Part shown: piece after piece, positions 1 to 12,242 of the stretch
How positions within the stretch are numbered: position 1 is the first letter of the stretch
Layout of the letters: each line of letters opens with the position of its first letter
DNA from: Trifolium pratense
Lineage: Eukaryota > Streptophyta > Magnoliopsida > Fabales > Fabaceae
DNA: 64,000 nucleotides
Reading direction: 5' to 3'
Assembly (NCBI RefSeq): GCF_020283565.1
Contig: NC_060062.1
Coordinates: 29,572,251-29,636,250 of the forward strand
Position numbers and translations under genes: made by a program
The notes under the pieces: model-generated
Database searches by the model: none
Told to the model about the DNA's origin: nothing
What the model saw: only the letters and a program-made list of their open reading frames with translations

Positions 1-800
1 TAGTATATTTTAAAGGTTTAATTGCATTTTTAATTCTTCAAATTTATGAATTGTGCAATTTTGGCCCCTCTAATTCTAAATGTGCGATTTTGTCCCCTTT
101 CTGATTTACTAACCCCCAAGTCATGGTTTTGGTTTATAGGTAAAATAGCTAGTAAGTCTTCTTGTGTTTTTTCAAATTGGTGTAAGGATCCATTAAAATG
201 CATTTTTAGCATCTAATGGTTGCTATAAGAATTGTAAGGGTTGAGTACCCTATACTCCTTATAATTCAATTTTTGCTTATCAAAAAAAAAAAAAAAAAAC
301 TAACCCCCAAGTCAAATTTTGATCAAAAAGTACTGATGTGGCAATTTTTTACACGTGGATAATTGTAATTGGCAGAGTAAAAATTAAGAAATTTACGATT
401 GAAAATATTTTTTGCTGATATTAGTTCTCCATTTCAAAATAGAAAAAGAAAAAAATTTAAAATGAATAATATAAGAGAAAACTAATGAAAAATAAAAGAG
501 AATAAATAAAAATGAAATATATAAGAAAAAAATTTGAAATGTAAAATTAAGACAATATACGATACAATCATCTTATCTCGTCTCAGATCCTGACCATCAT
601 CTTATCTCGTCTCAGATCCTGGCCATCAAATGAGTCGTATATCTCTTCCCCTATCAGCAAGGTTCTACAGTCCAAGACATACTATAATTAAACTACATGC
701 AAAGAGGCCAACAGAAACTGATCTCTCAAAAAGAGAAGCATGGAATGAGGTGGAATATTAATACACTTGTTTTAATAAGATAACAGTAAAAACCATATTA
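1..800. other. AT-rich intergenic DNA with decayed repeat
   Basis: No gene is visible. Bases 1-360 contain phrases such as taattgcatttttaattc, ttttggcccctc and taaccccca, which resemble the ends of the inverted-repeat element at 24473-25185, so this is probably a decayed relative. An A-run lies at about 282-299. From 420 on the sequence is simple AT-rich DNA, with one short direct repeat (catcttatctcgtctcagatcc, in two copies near 588-640). Confidence 0.35.
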
Positions 801-808
801 CAGATTGT

Positions 809-2960
809 TTACCGGTCAAGACAGAATTGTTTATACTTCAAAAATGTCACTGCTAACTTGGCCTTTGCAGCTTCACTGAGCATCTCGTCGTCACACATGG
901 CCTTTGAAGGATCTGCCTATAATATTGCATACTTGGCAGATTGTAGTTTCAACTAAAAGAAGAATTTTGTAGCATGATCTTTTGGAGAAGCTCAATTAAC
1001 TAATAGGGAAGATTACCAATCATTAAAACTTCCACTGCAGCTGAAAATTTCTCGATCGAGGCTCTTGCTTTCAGGCAAAGAAGCGGTCACAAATACAATT
1101 TGATCAATCAAGTGAATTCTAAACTCAGTCCAGATTTAGGGCCTTCTCCCAGAGGTCATCAACATCTATCTGTTGCACAACATATCTGACAGATGCATAA
1201 TGAAATAACATGAGTGTCCTAGTCAAACTAATTTTTGTTTGTATCTTGACCAAAGAATTTTTTGTTGGTAACATTAACAATCTCAGCATCACATTGCCCC
1301 CTTTAGTAAGAAGCAAAGTGTACTAGCTCGATTAAGCGATAAGGAAAAAATTAGAGTTGTGGCACAAAGAATTTGTATGCTATTGCAGATGAAGGCGCTA
1401 TGAAGTTGTTTTGTGACTTATTTTTGGAAAGTGGGTGTTGCATCAACAAAGGTATCAGAGCGTAAAATGGCAGAGAATAACCGAAACTAATTCAAAAGGA
1501 GAAGACTTGCATAACAAGCAACCTACAGTGGCCATTTTACAAACGTCCTGGAGGAGATTTGAACTCTACCCTTGAGGTAACAAGGCTAAACTTTTACCAC
1601 TGAGAGCTGACACCTCAAGTGTATTATTTTAATTGATAATCAAAATTAAGCATTTGCACGTCTTTCTATACTTCCTAAAGTGACAGTATTAACCATCATA
1701 TGTAACTATAATTCTATTTACACAGTTTTACAGATTTTTATCAAAACACAAGAAGCCTAACTATTAAACTATTAAAGAGAAAGACCATATAATTAATTAG
1801 GCAAATTAAGTATATAACTACCAGTACTATATAAAATGCCCTCCATATAAATCACAAATTTATAGCATATAGCAGTAGAACATTGTGAAAACATTGTAGG
1901 TAACGGGCGTTAGTGTTGCCTATGTTACTTTCAGGCATGTTGCATGTAAATGTGTTACCAGAAACAACAAATGTTGTAGTGAATGGCATGTTTTTGTTCA
2001 TGGACAGGCCCTAGTAAGATACCTCACCCTCCTTATATGACACAAATTTATAATATGTAAGAGCACACACCGAGAATACTGATGTTATTTTAAGATCTTC
2101 TACTGGTAAAATGATAATAAAGAAGCACAGCGATGCTAGTAGTAGTAGTAGTAGCACGCGTAATGAGAGCAATATATGGAAAATGAAATCCAGACTATCA
2201 TGAAACTACAAAAAAACTCAACAATAGAATAGAAAAATTTCACACTCAGAAAAAGAAAACAGATGTAAAGAAAAACTTGATCACTAAAATTGTCATAGAA
2301 AGATTCAAAATTAAATACAACTACTAAAGTATTACCTTTCAAACATATTTTTCAACATAACAAAGCAATTAGTTAGTATAGAGCCATTGTGTGAGACTGA
2401 GATCCAGAAAATGATCACACACGTTAATCAATGGTCGTGCATCTTGAATTTTAGCCTTCATTACAAAGTTGTTTGTCTACCAAAAAAATTTGATTCCAGT
2501 TTGTCGCACACTCTACCTCCTTAGTTTGTCCAGTTTTAGCAGGCTGCTTCAATGTACTTGAAGTAAATATTAGAATCTTCACTCTACAATACAGAATCAA
2601 AAGAAAATATTTTATTATAAAAAATAGCATTTTCTCTAAGCTTTATGCTAATTTAATTCCTTTTGCAGTCTGCAAATTATGTACCAGTCAAAAAATTTCA
2701 TAATAGCTGTAGACAAAAGTGAAAGTAGCATGACCGCAAGACCTAATGAAGAGACTCGATCGAGTAGCATATCCTGCAAACACAATACAAGAGATTGTTA
2801 CAGCACTATAAAAAACACAAACAAAAGAAGGACGGAGGGAGAATAGAAAGTTACCAATTTAGGTGAAAACGTGACAAACCAGGAGCGACAAACAAAGGGA
2901 ATTGTGATGGTGGTGATGAAAGTAGAAAAGCGTTAACAACTTGAAATCAATGCTCTTTCG
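809..2960 (-). other. Possible split gene, product not recognised
   Basis: Several minus-strand stretches look like exons, but no family is recognised. A C-terminal stretch reading CDDEMLSEAAKAKLAVTF and ending at a TAA at 809-811 follows a possible AG acceptor near 918. An open stretch at about 1018-1110 contains IDQIVFVTASLPESKSL. One at about 1136-1250 contains YVVQQIDVDDLWEKALNL. Bases 2855-2960 resemble a leader exon followed by a GTAAC donor. Frames and splice sites were not joined into one convincing model, so it could be an expressed gene, a relic or chance. The adjacent NBS-LRR relic lies upstream on the same strand. Confidence 0.25.
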
Positions 2961-2968
2961 TCTTCATT

Positions 2969-4043
2969 CTAATGAATAAATAATTTTGGAATATGTCTTA
3001 TTTTGTCCCAGTCTTCCCCGGTTCCTTCCGTGCATCGCTCCTTTAATGTTGAACATTGTGTAAGTATCAGAACTTCAAGAGAAGTGAGGTGTCGAATACC
3101 TTCTGGCAAGAATCTCAATCCTTTATAATAACTAATACACATGGTTTGAAGGGATTGCAGACCCTCGTCACGAGTGGACACTAAAATGGAACTACCTTTG
3201 GATCCACATGACAACACATATTTCAAACTATTCCATTTCTCTTGACTTAATCCGAATTCAAATTGTTGATTTTTGCTCCAAACATCGTCCAAAACCAACA
3301 AATATCTTTTTCCTTGCAACCCTTCTTGCACCTTTCGTTGTATTACATCTAAATCCAAGGCATCACACTTCTCCGCTGTGATAAATTCTATATGGAATAC
3401 AGAATTCTCTTGACCGAAAAAGCCTCCGAAACATAAATCCAAATTTTTGTATTAAAATTGTTACTCACCCTAACATCATTGTAGACCACTTGAGCAAGAG
3501 TTGTTTTTCCAACACCACCTAAGCCAACTATGGCATAGACAGAAAGGAATTCAGAATCCCTTACTTGTGCTAGAAGAAACTTGACAATCTTCTCTTTATC
3601 ATCTTCGCGTCCATACACTTTTGGTTCAACAACAAGGGAGCTGGTTTGGCGCCATTCATCTACTTCAGTTGGGCGTTCTCTAACACGAACACTCTCTCGT
3701 AGAAGAAACTTGTTCTTACTTTCAGTAATTTGATCAAATCTCCTTGTAATATCATTCAACCTATTGCCAATATCACGTCGAAACATGATGTTCATCGCTT
3801 TGAAAGAGAATGATCCCCTAAGCCGGTCGGATTGAATGGAACATTCATCAAGAATATCATCTAGCACATAAACTGCATCTTTGAGTTCCTGAAGCTATAT
3901 ATTCATAGAGCTGTCTGTTATTTGAGATCTAAGGTGATTGATAGTTTTTCAGCTTTTGACTTGATACCAGAAATGGTGGCAAATTCATTTTGAAGAAGAG
4001 ATGTCAAATTTTGCACCACAACTCCAAGTAAGGCGTCGACCAT
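2969..4043 (-). pseudogene. CC-NBS-LRR resistance gene relic, internally deleted
   Basis: This is a remnant of an Rx/RGA-type CNL immune receptor, an ATP-dependent intracellular sensor. The start MVDALLGVVVQNLTSLLQ at 4043 is typical of the coiled-coil domain. That frame stops after about 41 codons, where a dozen or so family residues are missing. A second frame (3388 to about 3894) gives LKDAVYVLDDILDEC, then the NB-ARC P-loop VGLGGVGKTTLAQVVYND. A frameshift near 3391 leads to a third frame with kinase-2 (RYLLVLDDVW) and RNBS-B (GSSILVSTRDE). That frame then jumps directly to a terminal LRR fragment (LPEGIRHLTSLEVL) and stops at 2969. GLPL, MHD and nearly all LRRs are absent. CNLs normally exceed 850 residues, so no working receptor can be made. 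The identity is confident. Confidence 0.9.
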
Positions 4044-4378
4044 TTTTTGAGAAAAGTAAGAAAGAGTTGAAAAGATAAGAATTATCAAGAAGATCAATCA
4101 CTTGTTTAGATTGAAGAAGTGTTGCAGGTGAATGTAGTGCAAAGTTCGATAATTTATGCAACTTGCATATTTTTTAATGTGTATCATGTGTAGTAGTTAA
4201 GGCCTAGGAATAAAAAATGTAATGAAAGCATCAAGGACGATTAACAGCTATTTATGGGTCCAATTACTCTTATTTTATGCATGCAGTGGTTTGAGAGTGT
4301 ATCAAAACATGTATACACTGTACACAAGTTGAAAATTGGTTAGCCCAAAATTTTCAGTAAACAAGAGTGCAAAAGTCT

Positions 4379-4533
4379 ATGAAGCACACACTCATCGGAT
4401 TAGGCGTGTCGGACACGCATTGGTGTCCGACACCGACACTTATGATTACATTGAATTGTGTCATTTTTTCAAATTATTATTTGTGTCTATGTGTCAGTGT
4501 CGTATCTAGTGTTTGTGCTTCATAATCAAGGGA
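4379..4533. repeat. Palindromic MITE, GAAGCAC-end family, copy 1
   Basis: This short imperfect inverted repeat starts with gaagcac and ends with gtgcttcat. Its core is rich in gtgtccgacaccgacac. Two relatives lie at 59312-59497 and 62727-62880. No coding capacity and no clear TSD were seen. Confidence 0.6.
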
Positions 4534-5584
4534 CTTGCATGGTTTTCTTGTTATTTCGGACTAGGACAAGTCCACTCCAGCGACCGACTGAGTCATTGCT
4601 TAAGTCACTTGCATAAAAGCAGACTATAATAAGGATAGGCCCTTCTGTTGCACTAAAAATACTTAGAGCAAGTGTATTCTATCAAAAGATTATTGTATTC
4701 ACAGAGATTAATTAATAAGTACCAAACTATTTAAGTTTTTTTACCATTTAGACTAACAAGTAGCTGGGAGTTTATGGCAAGTAATTACTAACAAGATTAC
4801 AGATGCAGAGATGTAAATCAGTAGAGAAACGTCTAAGGTCGCGGTTTCACTTGTAAGTTTTGATTCCCTTATGTCTAGTTCTAATTGAATTACTTCCTTT
4901 TTTTATTCAATCACTCATTCCTTATTTGGATTAATATTCTTTTTCCTAAATTAACATTTTGTTTTGTTTTTTTTGACTAAAAAATTAACATTTTGTTTGG
5001 TCATTCAAACATTTGATATTCAAGAAAAACATAAAAACAAAAAGGTTGAATGATTTGAAGACTAAAATTAAGGTTGGTTATGCAACAATCAATAATCATA
5101 GTCTCAATTATCCTATAGGTCACCAATTAATTGCAATTCGAGACCATTTAATTGATTATTAACATTCAAGGTTTGATTAGTTGTAATCATATGTGATAAA
5201 ATCAATAAAACAAAGTTAATTGAAAATAAAAAATGAAATTCATATTAGAAACTAGAACATAAAGAGTCTCTTAACTTGCAAGATCCACCTAAAACCTAGA
5301 AAAATATTTAACTATGCATAATCATGAAGCACACTAAAGTAAAAGAAAAATTCATGAAATTGAAAGGAAAGAATCACAAAGAGAGAAAATTCTTACTCCA
5401 ACTTCAATCTAAAGCTTTCTACGGGTAAGAAGTACCCCAAAATAAATATTTTTGTTTCCAAATTCTCCTCTGTATCGTGCCTCAAAAACGCCCCGCTCTT
5501 TTTGTTACTATGACAGTGCACCATTTATGTGCTTCATCCAGTAAACCAACAATTTGGTCCGCAACCATTTTAAATCAAGGTAAA

Positions 5585-5932
5585 TGCGTTTGGTAATACA
5601 GATAAGCTAGCTTATTATAGTAGCTTATAAACTTGTTTTATAAAATTAGAGGTGGTTGGTAAGAAGTTTTTTTAGTAGCTTATAGTTTTTTTACCTCTTA
5701 TTTTAATTTTAACTTTATTATTTTAATTTATTTATTTATTTTAATAAAAAACTACCCACTCGCATAAAATAATCATGTACTTTTATGTCATTTTATGGTT
5801 ATAAAAGCTAAATTTACCATACACTTTAATTTCATTCGACTAGCTTTTTAGCTGTAGTTTATCATCTATCAGCTAGTTTTTCAGCTATAACCTAACTTAC
5901 AGCTTAATTTTACGAAACAGAGCCTAACTGTG
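5585..5932. mobile_element. Fold-back MITE, hAT-like (TTTGGTAA / GAAACAGAGCC ends)
   Basis: The left end (gcgtttggtaatacagataagcta) is answered by an inverted right end (taaccta...acgaaacagagcc). Internal motifs such as tagcttat and agctagtt recur in both orientations. This is the pattern of common plant non-autonomous hAT elements with GGCTCTGTTTGG-like ends. The TSD is unclear, so the borders are approximate. Confidence 0.5.
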
Positions 5933-7801
5933 CATCGGTTAAGGATTTTATTTAAAAAAAATATTTATTCAAAAAATTAAATATTTTAATTCTCAATACA
6001 TTGAATTCACATTTTTATAATTTTTTTTATAAAAAATATATTATTTAAGGTGTTTATAGAGTGCCCCCTTACCAAAAGAAAAAATTAATTTATTAATTTC
6101 TCAAGTTTATGTATTTAGACACTTAATATCAATTAAGTCTCTATATTTTAATAATTTATTGTTAATTTGATCTCTAATTTTAACCGCTTACTATTAATTT
6201 AGTTCCCATCATACATTCATAAAGACTAATATGAATAAATATTGACAGCATTAGGACCTTTTTGAAATATTCGTAAAGTTATGAATCTTTTTACGAGCGC
6301 TCTACAAATATATGATTGACGATCAAAACACCGTGTGATGAAGATCACCTTATGATTGGTCTACAACTGTTCATTTAAAGTTTTGGGCCCTAAAACCTTA
6401 AAAATATACACTATTCATAAACCCTACATAATCTAACTTATGACTCAAGTCAATATACACTATTCCTAACCCTAAAAATATCATACTCACGACTCTTACT
6501 GAATTGCTTGTTGGAGTGTTTGCAGGTACAGTATCACTTTGTCGAGCATTCTCTGTCTTCAACCACTCAATTAAATCTCAAATTGCAAATCTTAAGTCTG
6601 GTAAGAATCAATGTCGCCCTCTATAGGAATACTTAATCATGTAATCACATTTTGGTTCTAAGATCTAATGGCCAACACAATATCATACTATAAGTGGTGA
6701 GCGCAATATCCGTTAATCCACAACTCGATCAAATTGATGGTACAACTATGTCGGCATCTTCTCTAGAAGCTGCCTGGAATAAACTAGAGAACCAAGATAT
6801 TCCTCCCTAGTTTATGATCTGTTGGTGGTTGCCTAACAACAGTCCCAAGTTGTTGCAGAATAAGGCAAACACTTGGTCATTTTGAGAACAAACAACCTGA
6901 ACTCCTAGTGGTTTTAGGTAAAAAAATTGGCTCCCATCATCATGCGGTTATCCTCCCTAAAGAAACAACATTTTTACTCAAAATTAAGTATTCTACATGC
7001 CCAGATTATGGGAACACAAAATTGAAACACAAACATACAAACATGTCAAGTGTCAACCAACAATAGACAATGACAACATAATTAATACAAGTAACATGAA
7101 GTTAAACACAACAAGATTAAGAATGGGCCAAGCTAGTAACATTGTCGTAAGATAACGTGCTTTCTTTTACGGTTTCATCCATGCACGCCACGATTTTTTT
7201 GAATATCCAAGGACAAATCAAACATTATCTCAACAACATGAAAATATATGAACAAAATTTGATTCCGATGCTTAGATAAAATAGAGCAAATAATAGGCTA
7301 TAATCGGTCAAAATGACAACAAGAGGAGTTCACGAAAATCATTAAATATAATTCCTTGCAATTAAACATTATTATTGCTGCTAAATCAAATCCAAACAAA
7401 ACAGCAATATCCTTTAAAGTTTAGAAACGGCTAAACCACAATAAATATCCAAACTAAAATCATCACATCAATAACTTCAATATTAATAATCAAAAAAATA
7501 GTTTTTTCTTCAACTAATTCAAGAACTTCCTTCTAAGAAATCTTGATCCTCCTGCTGAAAATCCAAGTCCAACTTTCCCTCCTCATGCATAATCAAGGGA
7601 AATTGAGAAATGAGCATTAGCATTGTACTGCCAAAAACAAAAATTAAAATAACGACAAAAATTAAAGACGGAAAAAAAAAATTGATCACTTAAATTTTAG
7701 TCTCTAAGACTTAGAGACTAAAATTAGTGACGAATTTCACATTTTTCCGTGTCTATATTTCCATCGCTATTTCATCTTTTTCCAATAGCATATATCTGAA
7801 G

Positions 7802-10800
7802 CTATAAGTTCAACAATTGAGAGAGGTAAAGATCATAAGAAAGGAAATTGTTCATAGGAGTAGTCTCATCCAAGTGCATGTTGTAATTTGGGTATTGATG
7901 GATTGAATTAACAAACCCACTCTCATTCACATCATCAACAATATTACCTTGAAAAAATTTCAAATATTCATTGGAAAAAGAATCAGAGGGTAATTCATTG
8001 AACAAAAGGTTCGATTGATTTTCTTGAAGTTTTTGAGAGAGTGTTGAATGAGACGAAGAGGGTATGTTGGTAATTTTATTGGTAGTGATGGATGTGTTGG
8101 TTTTTTTAATATAGTCTTCAAGTACGGAGGACTTTGGTTTTGATCCCTTAGAAGTTTCATTCTTCTTGTTCTTTCTTCGTGAGTTTTGTCTTCTTTTTGT
8201 AGCATTCCAGTGATTTTTTATGGCATTTTCTGTTCTTCCGGGAATTTTCTTTGCGATCTCAGACCAACGGTTTCCAATTTTTGCATGCATAGCTACTAAT
8301 ATTTTCTCTTCTTCTTCGCTCCAATTATCCTTCTGGTATATAGAAGTAAAGTTTCCCAAGAAAAATATTAGTATTACAAGATGATTAAACATTAATTACA
8401 TTTTTATTGAAATTTATTTATGTATACAACATTTTTTTTTTAATTATTTATACAACTATTTAGAAATCAACAAAATGAAAATTTATATTATTAATTATTT
8501 GAAGAAATTGAAATGTGCTAGAGCTTTTGTGAGAAATCCAAAAAGTATATACAATACATAAATTAGAGTTAAATATAATTTTTATCCATAAAATAATTGG
8601 TTTAATTAGTCATTTTTTGAAAGGGATTCACCTCCTATTTTTTTAAAAAAAAAAATTTTAATAAATAAAGAGTATAAATGACAAAAATTTATCTTTCATG
8701 GTCTTCATTGTTTTGTTTTTTTGGAAAATAGTATTTGGGCCCGTTTGGTGTGCAGGATATGATAGTAACATGATAGGATAAGAAGTTGTATAATGATAGG
8801 ATATAATAGTGACATGATAGTCAATATCTTATCTTGTGTTTGGTGCACACAGGATAAAAGACGGATAACATTATTTTCATATTTTTTATTGGCATTATAA
8901 AAATTTAGTAAAAAAAAATGATAAGTAATGATTTTTTTTTTGAACAGTGAAATAATTTCATATAACTGTAAAAAATAAAAATATCATTGCTACCAAAATT
9001 AAAAGGAATTAAAAAAAGAGTTTAATTGTTGTGCACCGTCGGTGTAATTTTTTTTTACACATCCATCCAATGACGCGTTGCCACATCATTTAATGAATGT
9101 GACACATCATGTGTTTTTAATTACCATACATGATGTGTCGGTATATTATTGGACGCATGTGCAAAATAACTTTACACCGACGGTGCATATAAATTAAATT
9201 CTTAAAAAAACACAAACTTTTCAATTGCATTGCAAAATCAGAAAAAGATGGAAGTCGCTGTGTTGTTGTATTGCCTTCCCTTCCCAATCACCACCTCACC
9301 ACAGGAGTAATTTTCATGGGAGACTTTAAGATATATAAAAGAAAATAGAAAAAGAACGAAACAATTGGAAATATGATTAGAATTGTTAATTGCAGCAATT
9401 GTTAGATGACCAAAGAGGTATTGTAGTTACGTCAAAATAAAATAAAAAAACAGAGATTACATTAAACATGTTGTTTAGAAATTGGGAAAAAAAATTGGGA
9501 ATATGCAGAGAGTAGCGATCGATGGTGCCGATTGGGAATATGCAGAGAGTCAATTGTTTAGAAATTTGGAAAAAAAATTAAAGAAAACGAGGGTGGTTGC
9601 ATTGAGCAGGAGTCGAAGAAGGGATTTAAAGGAGTGAACACGCGTATGTGTTATCAAGTTGGTAACCCAGACTAAAACAAGAATTATAATAACAAAGGAG
9701 CAATAGGATTAAAAATAAGTTAAGTTTATTATTTCCTATTTGTGCACGAAACAAAGGATTTAAACCGGATAGGTTAATCCAGTAGCCACACCAAAAATAG
9801 CGTCAAAAAAAAAAAAAACCGGATAGGTTAATTTTATACTACCATGTCTCTCTATCCAGCGCAAAATGCACCAAATGTCTTTTGAGATACTTGTGGTTTT
9901 TTTTTGTGATAGACATATAAATAGATGTGAAAAAAAAATAAATTAAAAAGGGTAAATAAGTCTTTACCCCATGCAAAATAGACGAATTTTGTTTTACTCC
10001 TACAAAATAAATATTTGGGATTACCCCCTCGTAATGTGAAGATTCCTTCAATTACCCCCTGAGTGGCCAACTAGACATAGATCTTCATTTTCGATGACGT
10101 GGCATGCATATGTAGAATTTTTATTGTCACATTAGTTAAAAAAAATTAAATTAATTATTTTTTTATTTTTTTAAAAAGTTGAAAAAAAAATTAACAAAAA
10201 AATTTTGAAAAACGATTAAGATTTTATGGTATTAAATTGTGAAGAGTCTTTCAAAAAAGTCTTTTAAAATCTTGCAAAATCAATATAATCTCACAAAGTC
10301 TTTTAAAATCTTCAAGATTTTTTTTTTACCAAAATATTCTTTTGAAATCTTAATCCAATAAACTCTCCTAAAGCCAATTTTAAGATGTTTTTAGCTATTT
10401 GTCAAAAAAAATTAAAAAATGTTTTTAGCTAACTAATGGACGAATCCCAATCCATCAGAATACAAGTACATGATTTATAGTAACAAATAAATACGTTAAT
10501 ATGTCTAAAAATATATATAGCTTTTATAGTCAAAAATTAAATTATAGAATAAAAGGAAATATTTCTATAAATGGATCAATCAACAATATATGCGAATACC
10601 AAACATAGATCCTTCCAAAAAAACAAAGATCCTTGTCGTTGAATGTCTGAATCTAAATCTAGATCATCGGATACATAGGAAAATATCATTTCAAGGAAAA
10701 ATCTCATAAAAGCATAGTTGAAATTATTTACCAAAAAAATATTCATTCAACTTTGTAGAAGAAAATTAAATTCATTGTAATGAAATTTAAATAGCAAAAA

Positions 10801-11286
10801 TTAGTATTTATGAATCAAAATTCAAACCTTAATATCAGGACGCAAATGATTATGCCATCGCTCTCTACACTGTTTGCCAACTCTTCCTTCTAACTTCTCA
10901 GCTATTTTAGCCCATTTTCTTTCACCATATTGCTTCACCAACCTTATCAATTTCCTTTAGTAATCATACCAAATAAAAAAAGTTAATAAAGTTAGTAATT
11001 AATTAATCATAGTTCTTGCTACAAAAAAATAATAATAATCATAGTTCTTGCGTAAAAAAAAATATATAATCATAGTTCTAAATTGTGATCAGCAGACACA
11101 TGACAACTTCAATTATGGCCGCCGGCCATATTTTTCCACAATACTAGTCGTACAAAGCATAATCACGACCTCAATTTTAGGTCTATGTTTTGCAAAGCAA
11201 ATGTATTTATTTTGCAAATCAAAATTTGAATATGGAGTTTTTTTCTACATGATGAACCTTTTTTTTAATCTCCAGAATATGATTCA

Positions 11287-11323
<37 letters not shown>

Positions 11324-11747
11324 GAAGTATAAAAGGTACTCCAACGTAATACAAAATATCAAACCTGTCTTCTTCATTTGCCCATTGTCCTTTGATCAAA
11401 ACCATAGAAGTATCTTTTGTAGATTTGCTTTCCAAAATTTTGGTGTTTTCACCATAACCATGAATATCCTTAAGGCAAAATGTAGGGTTTTGGTTGAAGT
11501 TATTCCACTCCGAAGCTTCTTCATTTGCTATGACCCGATTAATTGATTCTTGAGCATTTGGCCACATAAACTCATAGTTTGAACCATAAGAGTAAGGAAA
11601 AACACTTGCACTATTTTGTTGATGGTTAGGGTAGTGAGTCATCATTTGATCCCATAAGAATCTATCCATGAAAGGGTCAATGGAATTTATATTTTCATTG
11701 CCAAAGATTTTAACGCTATTGACACCATAATTTCCTCCTCTAATCAT
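7802..11747 (-). CDS. R2R3-MYB transcription factor, MYB98/115/118-like
   Basis: DNA-binding regulator acting in the nucleus. Three exons join in frame: 11365-11747, 10828-10954 and 7802-8332, giving 346 residues. Both introns are GT/AG, and phases 2 and 0 are respected. The start MIRGG at 11747 is preferred because the longer upstream reading is low-complexity and family-unlike. R2 begins in exon 1 (KGQWANEED) and continues through [17 protein letters not shown] and [14 protein letters not shown], with Trp at about 122, 142 and 161. R3 follows in exon 3 ([36 protein letters not shown]), with Trp at about 174, 193 and 212. These motifs are typical of the subgroup of MYB98, MYB64, MYB119, MYB115 and MYB118, which act in female gametophyte or embryo programmes in Arabidopsis. 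The function here is inferred. The C-terminal 120 residues are Ser/Thr/Asn-rich. Intron 2 (2495 bp) holds transposon-derived DNA. Confidence 0.9.
8333..10827 (-). other. Large intron 2 of the MYB gene, transposon-filled
   Basis: The minus-strand donor GTTTG follows the codon AAG at 10828, and the acceptor CAG precedes exon 3 at 8332. The intron contains a possible hAT/PIF-type end (gggcccgtttggtgtgcagg near 8739), the palindromic MITE at 9018-9203 and a duplicated phrase (gggaatatgcagagagt, twice between 9497 and 9551). Around 9940-10130 there is a pyrimidine-rich stretch like other TIR-element ends in the window. No exon-like coding was seen. Confidence 0.6.
9018..9203. mobile_element. Palindromic MITE, TTTAATT-CACCGACGGTG family, copy 1
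   Basis: The left end (gagtttaattgttgtgcacc gtcgg) is mirrored by the right end (ccgacggtgcatataaatt). Internal halves also pair (acatcatgtgt / acatgatgtgt). It is about 186 bp long with no ORF. Two relatives sit upstream of the ribosomal gene at 60549-60732 and 60817-61006. Confidence 0.75.
11291..11331. repeat. (AT)n microsatellite in MYB intron 1
   Basis: About 20 AT dinucleotides, lying inside the first intron (10955-11364). Confidence 0.9.
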
Positions 11748-12242
11748 GATTTCAATGAAAATATTTGGTTGAATAGAGTCAATCAAATGTGCAAGGACTA
11801 GTTTATAGGGAGAATTAATGTATATTTGTTTATGTATATGGGAAGGTCTTAAGGTTAGTATTTTATTAGGTAACAAAAATTTGGTTGACAAAATAAGCTT
11901 ACTCCAAGCCTTGTAATAAACCACATGGATTAGTAGCCGTTGATTATGTTTTTTATCCGAGGGTCACGAATTAATCAAGAATGTTTTGTAACTCCTGAAC
12001 TTCAATTCGACAAAAGGAATTATGGCCTATTATTATCATATTATGACTCATTTCATTAGTAAATGTAGTTTTTTATTTTTATTTTTGTTTGATTTAAATG
12101 AAATTGAACTAATTGTTTTTTTTTTACTAAATTGAATTTTTTTTTTCACCACCAGTATCCGGCCCACTGGACCGCCTAATTTGGTCCAGGCGTTAGTTCT
12201 GGCATCAAGTGGTTTCAATCTTCTCCCGAACACAGTTGCGGG

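Larger units (their letters stand above)
4044..7801. other. Intergenic DNA, AT-rich, with MITE relics
   Basis: No coding region is supported. It holds the GAAGCAC-ended palindromic element at 4379-4533 and the fold-back element at about 5585-5932. The rest is low-complexity AT-rich sequence and unrecognised, possibly old transposon-derived DNA (for example 4660-5540 and 6360-7160). Downstream of the MYB stop codon, 7500-7801 would include its 3' untranslated region. Confidence 0.4.
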
